Assembly (NCBI RefSeq): GCF_001431665.1
Contig: NZ_LLXV01000057.1
Location: 1-64,000, forward strand
DNA length: 64,000 nucleotides
Direction of reading: 5' to 3'
Source of the DNA: Stenotrophomonas beteli
Lineage (GTDB): Bacteria > Pseudomonadota > Gammaproteobacteria > Xanthomonadales > Xanthomonadaceae
Below, piece by piece: positions 1 through 8,451 of the stretch; within the stretch, counting starts at the first letter, position 1; every line of letters begins with the position of its first letter. A program made the position numbers and the translations under genes. The notes beneath the pieces are model-generated. The model was given only the letters and a program-made list of their open reading frames with translations, did no database searches and was not told the origin of the DNA.

Positions 1-1
1 G

Positions 2-439
2 ACCGATACTCCGCCGCCGCCGGTGAAGAATCTGTCGCCGCCGAAGCCGTCGCCGGTCCCGCCGCCGCCGCAGGCGCCGGTCGTGGACGTGCCGGAACCG
101 CGCCCGAACGACATCGTCACCCCGCCGTCGCCTCCGGCGCCGCCGGCCCCGGCGACCTCGATCGAGGCCAGCGTGGACATCTCCTCGAAGGCCATGAATC
201 CGCCGCGCTACCCGCCGGCAGCCTTCCGCGCTGGTATCCAGGGCGAAGTGATCCTGATCATTGATGTCGATGCCAACGGCAACGTCACCAATGTCACGGT
301 GGAAAAGTCCAGCCGTAACCGCGACCTGGACCGTGCTGCCATGGAAGCAGCTCGCAAGTGGCGCTTCAACGCCGCTGAATCTGGCGGTAAGAAGGCGGCA
401 GGTCGCGTTCGCGTCCCGGTCAACTTTGCGCTGAACTGA
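2..439 (+). CDS. tonB: TonB energy transducer, C-terminal part (5' end outside window)
   Basis: TonB carries proton-motive-force energy from ExbB/ExbD in the inner membrane to outer-membrane TonB-dependent receptors. The reading frame is open to the window edge, so the N-terminal anchor is missing and the GTG at 23 is not a real start. What remains is a Pro-rich periplasm-spanning stretch (runs of PP, PAP and KPSP) followed by the TonB C-terminal fold: PPRYPPAAFRAGIQGEV, then AARKWRFNAA, ending in VPVNFALN. exbB, exbD and exbD2 follow on the same strand, the order known for xanthomonads. Assignment is firm; only the 5' end is unknown. Confidence 0.95.
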   Translation, partial: TDTPPPPVKNLSPPKPSPVPPPPQAPVVDVPEPRPNDIVTPPSPPAPPAPATSIEASVDISSKAMNPPRYPPAAFRAGIQGEVILIIDVDANGNVTNVTVEKSSRNRDLDRAAMEAARKWRFNAAESGGKKAAGRVRVPVNFALN

Positions 440-532
440 TGCGTCAGGGTGGCCGCCCGGCCACCCGCGCTCCGGTTCGATTGTTTAGCTTAGCTACACC
501 CTTTATCACCACACACAACAAAGGTAAGCGTC

Positions 533-1294
533 ATGCTGCAGGAACTTTTCATCGCCGCTGCTGCCGGGGGCAATCCGTCCAACGCCCTGTCGCAGATGGG
601 CTTCGAGCACCTGATCCACGAAATGACCACCAAGCCGGGTGATTTCGCGGTTTCCTGGGTCGTGCTGCTGACCCTGATCGCGATGTCGGCCATGTCCTGG
701 TACTGGACCGTCATCAACATCTTCCGCGCCACCCGCCTGAAGAGCGCCGCTGATCGCGTCGTCAGCCTGTTCTGGGACACCCCGAACGCGCAGGACGCCA
801 TCCGTGCGATGGAAGAGCAGCCGGCTTCGGAGCCGTTCTCGAAGATCGCCCTGGACGCTGCGCAGGCTGCTGCCCACCACCAGCGCGCTGAAGGCGGCGC
901 CACCGGTGGCGTGGGCGAGAACCTGAGCCGTTCGGAGTTCGTCGACCGCGCTCTGCGCCAGGCCGTCACCCGCGAAAGCAACAAGCTGCAATCGGGCATG
1001 ACCCTGCTGGCCACCGTCGGCGCGACCGCTCCGTTCGTCGGTCTGCTGGGTACCGTGTGGGGCATCTACGGCGCGCTGATCAAGATCGGTGCCACCGGCT
1101 CCGCTTCGATCGACGCCGTTGCCGGCCCGGTGGGTGAAGCGCTGATCATGACCGCGATCGGTCTGTTCGTCGCGATCCCGGCCGTGTTCGCCTTCAACTT
1201 CTTCAGCAAGATCAACAGCGCGACCATCAGCAAGTTCGATACCTTCGCGCACGACCTGCACGACTTCTTCGCCACCGGCTCGCGCGTCCGCTAA
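533..1294 (+). CDS. exbB: ExbB/MotA-TolQ-ExbB family proton channel subunit
   Basis: ExbB is the polytopic inner-membrane subunit that forms the proton channel with ExbD and powers TonB. The 253-residue protein has a first membrane span around residues 43-65 (VVLLTLIAMSAMSWYWTVI), a long cytoplasmic segment, and two C-terminal spans that include the family motif GLLGTVWGIYGAL near 170-182 and ALIMTAIGLFVAIPAVFAFN. It lies 93 bases after tonB and 62 before exbD, so the four genes are probably one operon. TolQ is the only close alternative, and the tonB and twin exbD neighbours argue against it. Confidence 0.95.
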   Translation: MLQELFIAAAAGGNPSNALSQMGFEHLIHEMTTKPGDFAVSWVVLLTLIAMSAMSWYWTVINIFRATRLKSAADRVVSLFWDTPNAQDAIRAMEEQPASEPFSKIALDAAQAAAHHQRAEGGATGGVGENLSRSEFVDRALRQAVTRESNKLQSGMTLLATVGATAPFVGLLGTVWGIYGALIKIGATGSASIDAVAGPVGEALIMTAIGLFVAIPAVFAFNFFSKINSATISKFDTFAHDLHDFFATGSRVR

Positions 1295-1356
1295 TTGCGG
1301 CGCGCGTTACCCAGCGACGAACGTAAGTAGTCACCAAGATCTAGACGGAGCCCGTT

Positions 1357-1782
1357 ATGGCTTTCAGTAGTGGTAACAGCGGCGGCCCCATGGCCGACAT
1401 CAACGTTACGCCCCTCGTGGACGTGATGCTGGTGCTGCTGATCATCTTCATCATCACGGCGCCCCTGATGTCCCACAAGGTCAAGGTGGATCTGCCCGAA
1501 GCCAACCTGATCCAGAAGCCGGAAGACGCTGAGAAGCGTTCCGGACCGATCACCCTGGCAGTCAAGGAAGACGGCTCGATCTACTGGAACGACGAAGAAA
1601 TCAACAAGCAGACTCTCGAGTCGCGCTTGGCGACCGCCGCCCAGCAGACCCCGCAGCCGCCGCTGAACCTGCGTGGTGACCGCACCACCAAGATGCGCGT
1701 CATCAACGACCTGACCAAGGTCGCGCAGGAACAGGGCATGTTGGACGTCGGCTTCGTCGCGACCAAAGAAAAGGGGCAATAA
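1357..1782 (+). CDS. exbD: ExbD biopolymer transport protein, first copy
   Basis: ExbD is a single-span inner-membrane protein whose membrane Asp takes part in proton flow through the ExbB-ExbD motor. The 141-residue product starts [20 protein letters not shown] and continues into the membrane span [17 protein letters not shown], with the conserved Asp in the PLVDVML segment. The periplasmic domain fills the rest. It is followed after three bases by a second exbD gene with a nearly identical N terminus, which implies tandem duplication and probable translational coupling. Confidence 0.95.
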   Translation: MAFSSGNSGGPMADINVTPLVDVMLVLLIIFIITAPLMSHKVKVDLPEANLIQKPEDAEKRSGPITLAVKEDGSIYWNDEEINKQTLESRLATAAQQTPQPPLNLRGDRTTKMRVINDLTKVAQEQGMLDVGFVATKEKGQ

Positions 1783-1785
1783 GCC

Positions 1786-2199
1786 ATGGCATTCAGTAGT
1801 GGTGGTGGCAAGGGCCCCATGGCAGACATCAACGTCACGCCCCTCGTGGACGTGATGCTGGTTCTGCTGATCATCTTCATCGTGACCGCGCCGATCATGA
1901 CGTACCCGATCGCCGTGGACCTGCCGCAGCGCGTGCTCAACCCACCGCCGCAGCTGGTCGAACCGCCGCCGCCGATCGAACTGAAGATCGACGCCAGCAA
2001 CCAGGTCTCGTGGAACAACAGCCCGATCAATACCAGCGAGCTGCAGCAGCGGATGGAGCAGGAGGTCCAGCGTGACCCGACCAACCAGCCGGAACTGCGC
2101 ATCGACGCCAGCCCGGATTCCGAGTACGACGTGATGGCCAAGGTTCTGGCCGCCGCGAAGAACGCTCAGATGAAGAAGATCGGTTTTGTGCAGCAGTAA
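1786..2199 (+). CDS. exbD2: ExbD biopolymer transport protein, second copy
   Basis: This is a second ExbD-type proton-motor subunit of 137 residues. It opens [20 protein letters not shown] with the same membrane span as its neighbour ([16 protein letters not shown]), but its periplasmic half is clearly different, including a Pro-rich stretch ([15 protein letters not shown]). Xanthomonas campestris is known to carry tonB-exbB-exbD1-exbD2 in this order, with exbD2 dispensable for iron uptake there; the same specialisation here is inference. It is the last gene of the operon, with a strong hairpin terminator 41 bases later. Confidence 0.93.
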   Translation: MAFSSGGGKGPMADINVTPLVDVMLVLLIIFIVTAPIMTYPIAVDLPQRVLNPPPQLVEPPPPIELKIDASNQVSWNNSPINTSELQQRMEQEVQRDPTNQPELRIDASPDSEYDVMAKVLAAAKNAQMKKIGFVQQ

Positions 2200-2239
2200 T
2201 CGCTACACCGCAACACAACAGTCATGACGCGACTGCAGG

Positions 2240-2268
2240 CGCCCCTGGAAACAGGGGCGTCTTTTTTT
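2240..2268 (+). terminator. Rho-independent terminator after exbD2
   Basis: A 7-bp stem (CGCCCCT with AGGGGCG) closes a six-base loop and is followed directly by a T-rich run. It ends the tonB-exbB-exbD-exbD2 transcript. Confidence 0.9.
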
Positions 2269-2293
2269 GTTCCCGCCGTGGCGCACCGGTTGC

Positions 2294-2333
2294 GGGGTCA
2301 GATCCCGTTTCCTGCGGAGAGGGATCTGACCCC
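2294..2333. repeat. Perfect 13-bp inverted repeat (GGGGTCAGATCCC type)
   Basis: GGGGTCAGATCCC at 2294-2306 is mirrored exactly by GGGATCTGACCCC at 2321-2333 around a 14-base loop. It lies between the exbD2 terminator and the cls start. No T-run follows, so it reads as a dispersed palindromic repeat rather than a terminator. I recall this word as common in Stenotrophomonas intergenic DNA, which is a recollection and not tested here. Confidence 0.8.
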
Positions 2334-2365
2334 ATCAGGTGGCATGCGCCCGCTATGATCGGCGG

Positions 2366-3826
2366 ATGCTCGCCCTCTTCGACTCCCTGCGGCACTGGCT
2401 CGACGGCGTCGCCCATCTGGGCACGATCCTGGCGGTGGCCTATCTGCTGTACCTGCTCGCGCTGACCGGCTGGATCATGCTGCAGAAGCGCGAGCCGGTG
2501 GCCACGCTGAGCTGGATCCTGTCGCTGGCACTGCTGCCCTATCTGGGCTTGTTCATCTACTACCTGCTGGGTCCGCAGAAGGTGAAGCGGCAACGCCTGC
2601 GCCGCGGACGCGCGCGCTCGGGCATGGAGCACTACAGCGACGTCTGCCCGCCGGATGCGGACTGCACCGAGCTGGCCAAGATCGCCCAGGCCACCACCGG
2701 GCTGGCACCGAGTAGTGCCACCGAAGTGACCTGGCTGGTGGATGGCGCCGCCACCTACGCGGCCCTGCTTGAGGCGGTTACGCAGGCACGCGACCACGTG
2801 CACCTGGAGTACTACATCTTCAACCCGGACCACGCCGGCACCGCGTTGCGCGACGCGCTGGTCGAGCGCGCCCGTGCCGGCGTGCAGGTGCGCCTGCTGC
2901 TGGATGCCGTGGGTTCCTCCGCCCTGCCGCGCCGCTTCCTGCAACCCCTGCTGGACGCCGGTGGCGAAGCGGTATGGTTCCATCCGCGCCAGCTGCTGAA
3001 ACCCTTCAAGCGGCCCTGGCTGAACCTGCGTACCCACCGCAAGCTGGTGATCGTCGATGGCCGACTGGCCTTCACCGGCGGCATCAACATCACCGACGAC
3101 GAAGACGAGAGCCGCAAGCCGGACGCCTACCGCGACCTGCACATGCGCATCCGCGGCCACGTGGTGCGCAGCCTGCAGCTGGTGTTCGCCGAGGACTGGC
3201 TCTACGCCAGCGGCCAGGATCATTCGCGCCTGGACATCGCACGCCTGTGGCCGGCCGAGATGCCGCTGCGCGCCGATGGCCCGATCAACGCGCAGGTGCT
3301 GGTCTCCGGCCCGGATTCGGGCTGGGAAACCATCCACCGCCTGCACGTGGCGGCCATCCAGGAAGCACACGAACGGGTCTGGCTGGTCACGCCCTACTTC
3401 GTACCGGGCGAGGCGGCGCGGATGGCACTCACCTCCGCCGCGCTGGGGGGCCTGGACGTGCGCCTGCTGGTGCCGAAGATGAGCGACTCCTGGTTCGTCA
3501 CCCAGGCCGCCCGCTCCTACTTCGACGAGCTGCTGCATGCCGGGGTGAAGATCTACGAGTACGGCCCGCGCATGCTGCACACCAAGGCCTTCATCGCCGA
3601 TGACGACGTCTGCATCGTTGGCAGCGCCAACTTCGACCACCGCAGCTTCCGCCTGAACTTCGAACTGTCGATGATGATCAGCGACCGTGACCGGGTGGCC
3701 GCCCTGGCCGGGCTGCTGCAGGGTGAATTCGACCGCGCCACGCGTGTGCATGACCAGGCCGGGCGCTCGTTGTGGCTGCACCGCCTGCCCGAGGCATTCG
3801 CCCGCCTGGCCTCGCCGCTGCTGTGA
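2366..3826 (+). CDS. cls: Cardiolipin synthase (phospholipase D family)
   Basis: Cardiolipin synthase joins two phosphatidylglycerol molecules, or a related pair, into cardiolipin at the inner membrane. The 486-residue protein has two N-terminal membrane spans (about residues 15-35 and 45-65, including LSWILSLALLPYLGLFIYYL). Two PLD catalytic HxK(x4)D motifs follow: HRKLVIVDGRLAFTGGINI near residue 223 and HTKAFIADDDVCIVGSANF near 404. I chose the ATG at 2366 (MLALFDSLRHW) because the upstream GTG at 2339 would add residues unlike the family N terminus. It reads toward a small membrane-protein gene and pdxJ. Confidence 0.92.
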   Translation: MLALFDSLRHWLDGVAHLGTILAVAYLLYLLALTGWIMLQKREPVATLSWILSLALLPYLGLFIYYLLGPQKVKRQRLRRGRARSGMEHYSDVCPPDADCTELAKIAQATTGLAPSSATEVTWLVDGAATYAALLEAVTQARDHVHLEYYIFNPDHAGTALRDALVERARAGVQVRLLLDAVGSSALPRRFLQPLLDAGGEAVWFHPRQLLKPFKRPWLNLRTHRKLVIVDGRLAFTGGINITDDEDESRKPDAYRDLHMRIRGHVVRSLQLVFAEDWLYASGQDHSRLDIARLWPAEMPLRADGPINAQVLVSGPDSGWETIHRLHVAAIQEAHERVWLVTPYFVPGEAARMALTSAALGGLDVRLLVPKMSDSWFVTQAARSYFDELLHAGVKIYEYGPRMLHTKAFIADDDVCIVGSANFDHRSFRLNFELSMMISDRDRVAALAGLLQGEFDRATRVHDQAGRSLWLHRLPEAFARLASPLL

Positions 3827-3866
3827 GGCAGCGCTACACTGCGGCGATCATCCGGGGAGCCCGACT

Positions 3867-4142
3867 ATGTACTGGTTGTACCTGCTGCTGGCGCTGGGCT
3901 GCTTTGCCTTTGCGCTCAAAACCCCGAGTGTCGGTCTGATGACCGCGTGCCTGCTGGCCGCCCTCGCCTTCCTGCTGGCCTGGGTGCGTGGCCGCTACGT
4001 GGCCCGGTTCGGCGACCTGCAGCGCGACCCGGCCACCCTGATCGATGCCGACGAGCTGCGCCGCCTGCGCGAACAGGCCGAGGCCCGCCGCACCGGCGGC
4101 AGCACCGGCCACGATCACGATCCATCCCCTCTTTCCAAGTAG
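3867..4142 (+). CDS. Small two-span membrane protein, function unknown
   Basis: This 91-residue protein starts MYWLYLLLALGCFAFAL after a GGGGAG ribosome-binding site. It has two hydrophobic segments (about residues 2-20 and 24-45) and then a charged, probably cytoplasmic tail (FGDLQRDPATLIDADELRRL) that ends in a His-rich stretch. An in-frame opening reaches back into cls, but the codons before 3867 do not look like protein. It sits between cls and pdxJ, nine bases before pdxJ, so it is probably cotranscribed with it. I do not recognise a function. Confidence 0.8.
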   Translation: MYWLYLLLALGCFAFALKTPSVGLMTACLLAALAFLLAWVRGRYVARFGDLQRDPATLIDADELRRLREQAEARRTGGSTGHDHDPSPLSK

Positions 4143-4151
4143 TTCCGTTCC

Positions 4152-4895
4152 ATGACCCAGCTCAGCGTCAACGTCAACAAGATCGCCGTCCTGCGCAATT
4201 CGCGCGGCGGTGCCGAACCGGACGTGGTGCGCGCCGCCCAGGCCTGCCTGGATGCCGGCGCGCACGGCATCACCGTGCACCCGCGGCCGGACCGCCGCCA
4301 CATCACCGCCGAGGACGTGCTGGCCCTGTCCATGCTGACCCGCACGCGGGGCGTGGAATTCAACATCGAAGGCAACCCGTTCGCACCGCCGCGTGAGGGA
4401 TACCCGGGGCTGCTGCCGTTGTGCGCGCAGACCCGCCCGGCGCAGGCCACCCTGGTGCCCGACGGTGATGGCCAGATCACCTCCGACCATGGCTTCGACT
4501 TCGAACGCGACGGCGAGCGCCTGCGCCCGCTGGTGGCCGAGCTGAAGGCGATGGGCTGCCGGGTCAGCCTGTTCGTCGATGCCGGCAATCCGCTGCTGGA
4601 GCAGGCGGCAGCCGTGGGTGCCGACCGCATCGAGCTGTACACCGGCCCGTACGCCGAGGCGCATGCGGCCGGCGATGCCACTGCGATGCTGGCGTTGTTC
4701 GCCACCGCGGCGCGGCGCGCGCAGGCCGTGGGGCTGGGTGTGAATGCCGGCCATGACCTGTCACAGGACAACCTGCGCGACTTCCTGGCCCAGGTGCCGG
4801 ATGTGCTGGAAGTGTCGATCGGTCATGCGCTGATCGGCGAGGCGCTGTATGACGGGCTGGACGCCACGGTGCGGGGCTACCTGGCCCTGCTGTGA
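4152..4895 (+). CDS. pdxJ: Pyridoxine 5'-phosphate synthase
   Basis: PdxJ condenses 1-deoxy-D-xylulose 5-phosphate with 3-amino-2-oxopropyl phosphate to make pyridoxine 5'-phosphate, the last ring-forming step of DXP-dependent vitamin B6 synthesis. The 247-residue protein has the family's usual length and motifs: [17 protein letters not shown] at the start, [56 protein letters not shown] and [13 protein letters not shown]. It is a cytosolic TIM barrel. It follows the small membrane-protein gene by nine bases, and the disrupted radical SAM gene follows it. Confidence 0.97.
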   Translation: MTQLSVNVNKIAVLRNSRGGAEPDVVRAAQACLDAGAHGITVHPRPDRRHITAEDVLALSMLTRTRGVEFNIEGNPFAPPREGYPGLLPLCAQTRPAQATLVPDGDGQITSDHGFDFERDGERLRPLVAELKAMGCRVSLFVDAGNPLLEQAAAVGADRIELYTGPYAEAHAAGDATAMLALFATAARRAQAVGLGVNAGHDLSQDNLRDFLAQVPDVLEVSIGHALIGEALYDGLDATVRGYLALL

Positions 4896-4973
4896 CCGCT
4901 CGACTCTACAAGGGGCTGAACCCTTCAGGCGGCCGTCGCAGCCCTTGAGACAGCCCCGGCATACGCTGCCGGT

Positions 4974-5209
4974 ATGGGTATCGCGATCAAGGGCCGAGGT
5001 TCCACGTCCCACCTTGCCGGGCGTTTTGAAAGCACCGTCAGCGAGGCGGTGGATGATGGCTGGGCGGTCGACGAGAGCGAGGAGTTCCTCGCCCCGCGCC
5101 TGCGCACCGAAGTGCGCGCCGAGACCGCACGCAGCATCATCAGCCGCAACACCTCGCCGGACGTGGGCTTCAGCCAGTCGGTGAATCCGTACCGCGGTTG
5201 CGAGCATGG
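4974..5209 (+). pseudogene. PA0069-type radical SAM gene, 5' fragment cut by the island
   Basis: This is the first 78 codons plus two bases of a radical SAM protein of the SplB-like PA0069 family: [20 protein letters not shown], then [19 protein letters not shown] and CEHG. The frame runs into island DNA and stops at 5223-5225 after four foreign residues (INTP). The break lies within the Gly codon between the first and second Cys of CxxxCxxC. Joining this piece to 35010-35865 with one shared base restores the frame and gives 363 residues, exactly the length of the island's own copy at 6156-7247. As it stands the fragment cannot bind the 4Fe-4S cluster. Confidence 0.93.
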
Positions 5210-5310
5210 TATCAATACCCCCTGATTGTTGACTAGACAAATGGATATAGATCAATAGTTTAGAGGAGTATCAGTAAACACATCGGCTTGGCAGGAGCGC
5301 GCGCAGCAAC

Positions 5311-5341
5311 GGCCAGCTCGCCCTTCTCGGACGAGCTGGCC
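5311..5341. repeat. Perfect 10-bp stem-loop near the island's left end
   Basis: GGCCAGCTCG at 5311-5320 pairs with CGAGCTGGCC at 5332-5341 around an 11-base loop. It lies about 100 bases inside the left junction and just beyond the stop of the leftward XRE gene. There is no good T-run on the leftward strand, so it may be a weak terminator or a structural site for recombination. Confidence 0.7.
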
Positions 5342-5365
5342 CTCGCTCTTTAGCTGCGAAGAAAG

Positions 5366-5590
5366 TTAGAGACCTGCGGCGCGTAGCAAGGCTGACATCG
5401 ACGTGCCCAGACCATCAGCCACGCGCTCCAAGGTAGCGAGAGTGACGTTCTTTTCGCCACGTTCGATCTTGCTGTAGTAGGCGCGGTGCATTTCGATGTG
5501 GTCAGCAAAGACTTCCTGGCTGACACCCAGAGCAATACGATGCGCGCGGATCACATCTGCAAGTTTCGCTTGATTCGTATGCTCGACCAT
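5366..5590 (-). CDS. XRE-family helix-turn-helix regulator
   Basis: This is a small DNA-binding repressor-type protein of 74 residues, nearly all of it one Cro/CI-like HTH (about residues 11-66): LADVIRAHRIALGVSQEVFA, then YYSKIERGEKNVTLATLERV and ADGLGTSMSALL. It is the first gene inside the left end of the island and points outward. The gap to the oppositely oriented gene at 5671 holds a long imperfect inverted repeat (5612-5656), so it probably represses itself and that gene. Such regulators commonly control mobile-element genes; the target here is inferred from position only. Confidence 0.9.
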   Translation of the reverse strand: MVEHTNQAKLADVIRAHRIALGVSQEVFADHIEMHRAYYSKIERGEKNVTLATLERVADGLGTSMSALLRAAGL

Positions 5591-5611
5591 ACGAAGCAGC
5601 TTGTGGTCCCG

Positions 5612-5656
5612 GTACTTTAAAGACTACGCCTCTAAAGGTAGTCTACTTAAAAGTAC
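5612..5656. promoter_or_regulatory. Candidate operator for the XRE regulator
   Basis: GTACTTTAAAGACTAC (5612-5627) is mirrored with small gaps by GTAGTCTACTTAAAAGTAC (5638-5656). The repeat fills the 80-base divergent space between the XRE gene and the gene at 5671, starting 22 bases upstream of the XRE start codon and ending 15 bases before the start of the 5671 gene. That is the expected place for an autoregulatory operator overlapping promoters. Confidence 0.6.
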
Positions 5657-5670
5657 TAATTGCCCATCTC

Positions 5671-6006
5671 ATGAACTTTTACCTCGTATGTCCGGAACTG
5701 GAGTTCACGCTCGAGGTTCCCTTCTCGCCCATGGGCAGGGAGCAAGTTGCAAAGCAGGTGCGTCGGATGCAGGAGGAGGAAGGGCAAGGCAGGGGCTTCG
5801 AATGTCGCCTGGCGGCAGAGCTGTCAAAGCTCATCCCGCAGCTCACCGATTGGGACATCAAGCCACCCACGGGTGCCCAGATGGCATACGCGACTTCACT
5901 CTGCGCGCAGTTGGGTATTCAACTGCCTGCAGCAACCCGTCGATCGCGTGCATTGATGCAAACGTTTTTGGCTGAAGCCAAAGCGCTCCACGGCCAACGT
6001 GGATGA
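5671..6006 (+). CDS. Hypothetical 111-residue protein
   Basis: The protein starts MNFYLVCPELEFTLEVPFSP. Its C-terminal third (PPTGAQMAYATSLCAQLGI, then a helical end SRALMQTFLAEA) resembles the short 'PT.kQ..yA..ia..LGi.lP' module seen in various phage and mobile-element proteins of unknown role. No membrane segment or signal peptide. It is divergent from the XRE gene across a candidate operator and is the first rightward gene of the island. I do not recognise a function. Confidence 0.7.
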   Translation: MNFYLVCPELEFTLEVPFSPMGREQVAKQVRRMQEEEGQGRGFECRLAAELSKLIPQLTDWDIKPPTGAQMAYATSLCAQLGIQLPAATRRSRALMQTFLAEAKALHGQRG

Positions 6007-6155
6007 CAAAGGCTCCACAGGCCGACGTTGTGGATAAGCTTGGGTAAAACCTTTTCGCCAGATTACCGAATGGCCTACAGCTAGCTGAATTCCAGGGTGT
6101 TGCGGCGGCTGTGGTTAGCAATAATACTAACAACTGACCTTCCCAAGTTGTTGCC

Positions 6156-7247
6156 ATGGAACAGGATGCTCGCAAGGCCCAAGTTCCCCTCAAAGGTAGA
6201 GGGGCCGCATCGCGTGTCGCGAGCCGTTTCGATACCACTGCAACAGTGGGAATCGACGATGGCTGGGAATCGGTCTACCAGGAGATGGAAGACGCGCCGC
6301 AGTTGAGAACTCAGGTACAGGAAGAGCGAGCGCGAACGGTGATCAGCCGCAACACATCCCCCGACGTTGGCTTCAGCGCGTCGGTAAATCCGTACCGCGG
6401 CTGCGAGCATGGGTGCGTTTACTGCTTTGCCCGCCCCTCCCATTCCTACTTGAGCCTTTCACCGGGCTTGGACTTCGAGACGCGCCTATTTGCAAAGACG
6501 AATGCCCCGGAGCGGCTCAGAGCGGAAATTAGCAAGTCGAACTACAAGTGCGCCCCGATTGCTCTGGGAATAAACACAGACGGCTATCAGCCGATTGAAA
6601 GGAACTACCAAATTACACGCCAATGCCTTGAGGTGCTTGCTGATGCCAAGCATCCGGCGAGCTTCGTCACCAAGAGCGCCCTGATCACCAAGGACATCGA
6701 ACTGCTGGCGTCGATGGCCAAGGACAGGTTGGTTACGGTCTACTTCTCGGTCACTACGCTCGACAGGAAGCTATCGGCAAAGCTGGAACCGCGAGCTGCC
6801 GCTCCCCACGCCAGGCTGCGAGCAATGAATCAGCTGCACGATGCAGGGGTCCCGGTTGGGGTTCTGATCGCGCCTGTCATACCCATGATCACGGACCATG
6901 ACCTAGAAGCTATCCTTCAGGCCGCTCACGAACACGGTGCCCGGGCCGCTGGCTACGTGCTTCTCCGGTTACCTAACGAGATCAAAGAGATCTGGAGAGA
7001 ATGGCTCGAGCTGCACTACCCTGATCGGGCCGCGCACGTGCTTAGCTTGATGCGACAGATGCATGGGGGGAAGGAGTACGACGCCAGCTTCGGCACCAGA
7101 ATGTCCGGAACTGGACCGGTGGCGGACTTGATCCGTAAGCGATTTGAAAAAAAGTATCGTGAGCTCGGTTTCACAAGGCTGCCTGCACTAGCCACTCATC
7201 TGTTTCAACCTCCCCAGGAGAAGTCGCCACAAGGTCAACTTTTCTAA
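6156..7247 (+). CDS. Island-borne intact PA0069-type radical SAM protein
   Basis: This is a full 363-residue radical SAM enzyme related to spore photoproduct lyase-like proteins; its substrate is unknown. The cluster motif is intact (CEHGCVYC near residues 87-94), followed by FARPSHSYLSLSPGLDFETR, GINTDGYQPIE, SVTTLDRKLSAKLEPRAAAP and the C-terminal tail SPQGQLF. It aligns end to end with the host gene the island interrupts ([10 protein letters not shown] is shared; the host has CSYCFARPSHAY) but is clearly diverged in sequence and codon use. It probably restores the lost host function. The start at 6156 (MEQDARKAQVPLKGRG) corresponds to the host start region. Confidence 0.92.
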   Translation: MEQDARKAQVPLKGRGAASRVASRFDTTATVGIDDGWESVYQEMEDAPQLRTQVQEERARTVISRNTSPDVGFSASVNPYRGCEHGCVYCFARPSHSYLSLSPGLDFETRLFAKTNAPERLRAEISKSNYKCAPIALGINTDGYQPIERNYQITRQCLEVLADAKHPASFVTKSALITKDIELLASMAKDRLVTVYFSVTTLDRKLSAKLEPRAAAPHARLRAMNQLHDAGVPVGVLIAPVIPMITDHDLEAILQAAHEHGARAAGYVLLRLPNEIKEIWREWLELHYPDRAAHVLSLMRQMHGGKEYDASFGTRMSGTGPVADLIRKRFEKKYRELGFTRLPALATHLFQPPQEKSPQGQLF

Positions 7248-7443
7248 CCAGACGGAAAGCGTGGTAGCAGCAGTTACGAGCGAAGGATCCAGTCGGAGCG
7301 GTGCTTACAGGGACAAGGAGTAACAGGCTCCCGAGTGCTGATACCATCTCCCCGAAACTGAACTAGCCCCTCCTGCGTAGTAAGCTCAGACGGCTCTCTA
7401 AACGTATTTGGTTATCCCGCTTCCTCATGACAAGGACTAGCGT

Positions 7444-8334
7444 ATGCCCAAGCAAGTGAGAGGTTTATCAGTCTACCGAAGTACGATTGAGCGATTGCCA
7501 CAATTTCGTCTCCTTAGCAGCCCACTCACAGAGGACCAGGCGGCGATGCTGGGATTTGACGGCGTTCCGCTAGCGGGTGCTTCCATTGTGCCAAGCGCCG
7601 AAGGACCCGCGACGTTCTTCAATGCCCGGGGCAAAGAGATCGTCAGAAAGGACCTTCCGATGATCACCAAGTCTCGATCGATCAACACGTCGTGGAAGGA
7701 CTGGCACGGGCAAACCCACCACGGCACTCAGACGAGATCTTACGAAACCTATCCCCGGGAACACATTGCACCACCTGGTGAATTCCTCACCGCCGTGGAG
7801 ACAGAAGGTGGTATCGCAATGGCTACGAGGATCATTGATCGGACGGAGCCAGAAGAGAGCATTGCAAATCTCGTCAACCTCTACCTGGAATGCTTCCCAC
7901 ACTTTGAAATCGTTGACCCGAGCCTTGCGGTGCCAGTCAGGGTCGAGAAGGTCAACTGGCGCATTCTTCCTCCTGGGAAGTTCCCGTTCGATCGAGCGAT
8001 GCAGGTGCTGGATAACTATCTGGAGCAGCTTACCGAAAGCGATCGCGCAGCCGCTAGACAGCGCATCCGGATCATCACTCGTCACGAGCCAGACTTTATG
8101 GCAGTAGGACTAGGCGGTTTCAGTGAGTACATCGTCTTCGGGTTCACGCGAAAGAGTCGGTATGTGTTCGAGAGCCCGGAGACAGGCAACGCCACCTACA
8201 TCTTCAGGAACGAATGGGAGGAGGTGTCTCAGCTCACCAAGCGCCAGATCCTCCAAGAGCAGCTACAGGAGGCCCGGATTATCCACACCTCTCGTTGGGC
8301 TATAGAAGTCTCAGAAGCAATCCAGCGGAAGTGA
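7444..8334 (+). CDS. Hypothetical 296-residue protein
   Basis: I do not recognise this protein. It begins MPKQVRGLSVYRSTIERLPQ and is soluble, with no signal or membrane segment. It has a His/Trp-rich middle (SWKDWHGQTHHGTQTRSYET), a passage rich in hydrophobic and acidic residues (SIANLVNLYLECFPHFEIVD), and a helical C terminus (QILQEQLQEARI). The ORF is long and clean with island-like codon use, so it is probably a real gene. It lies 197 bases after the replacement radical SAM gene and 118 bases before a HAD-like gene on the same strand. Confidence 0.75.
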   Translation: MPKQVRGLSVYRSTIERLPQFRLLSSPLTEDQAAMLGFDGVPLAGASIVPSAEGPATFFNARGKEIVRKDLPMITKSRSINTSWKDWHGQTHHGTQTRSYETYPREHIAPPGEFLTAVETEGGIAMATRIIDRTEPEESIANLVNLYLECFPHFEIVDPSLAVPVRVEKVNWRILPPGKFPFDRAMQVLDNYLEQLTESDRAAARQRIRIITRHEPDFMAVGLGGFSEYIVFGFTRKSRYVFESPETGNATYIFRNEWEEVSQLTKRQILQEQLQEARIIHTSRWAIEVSEAIQRK

Positions 8335-8451
8335 GTGGTCGCGGAATGCTCCAGGATGCGTAAACCGAACCAGCATAATTCGCTCTACGCAGTAGGCAGT
8401 CACCTAACGACACGATTACTCTGGGTCGAAAGATCCCAACAGGAACTCCTT

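Noticed and set aside
2222-3781. 519-codon minus-strand frame opposite cls
   Set aside because: Composition is Ala/Gln/His-rich without any motif, and it covers the exbD2 terminator and an intergenic palindrome.
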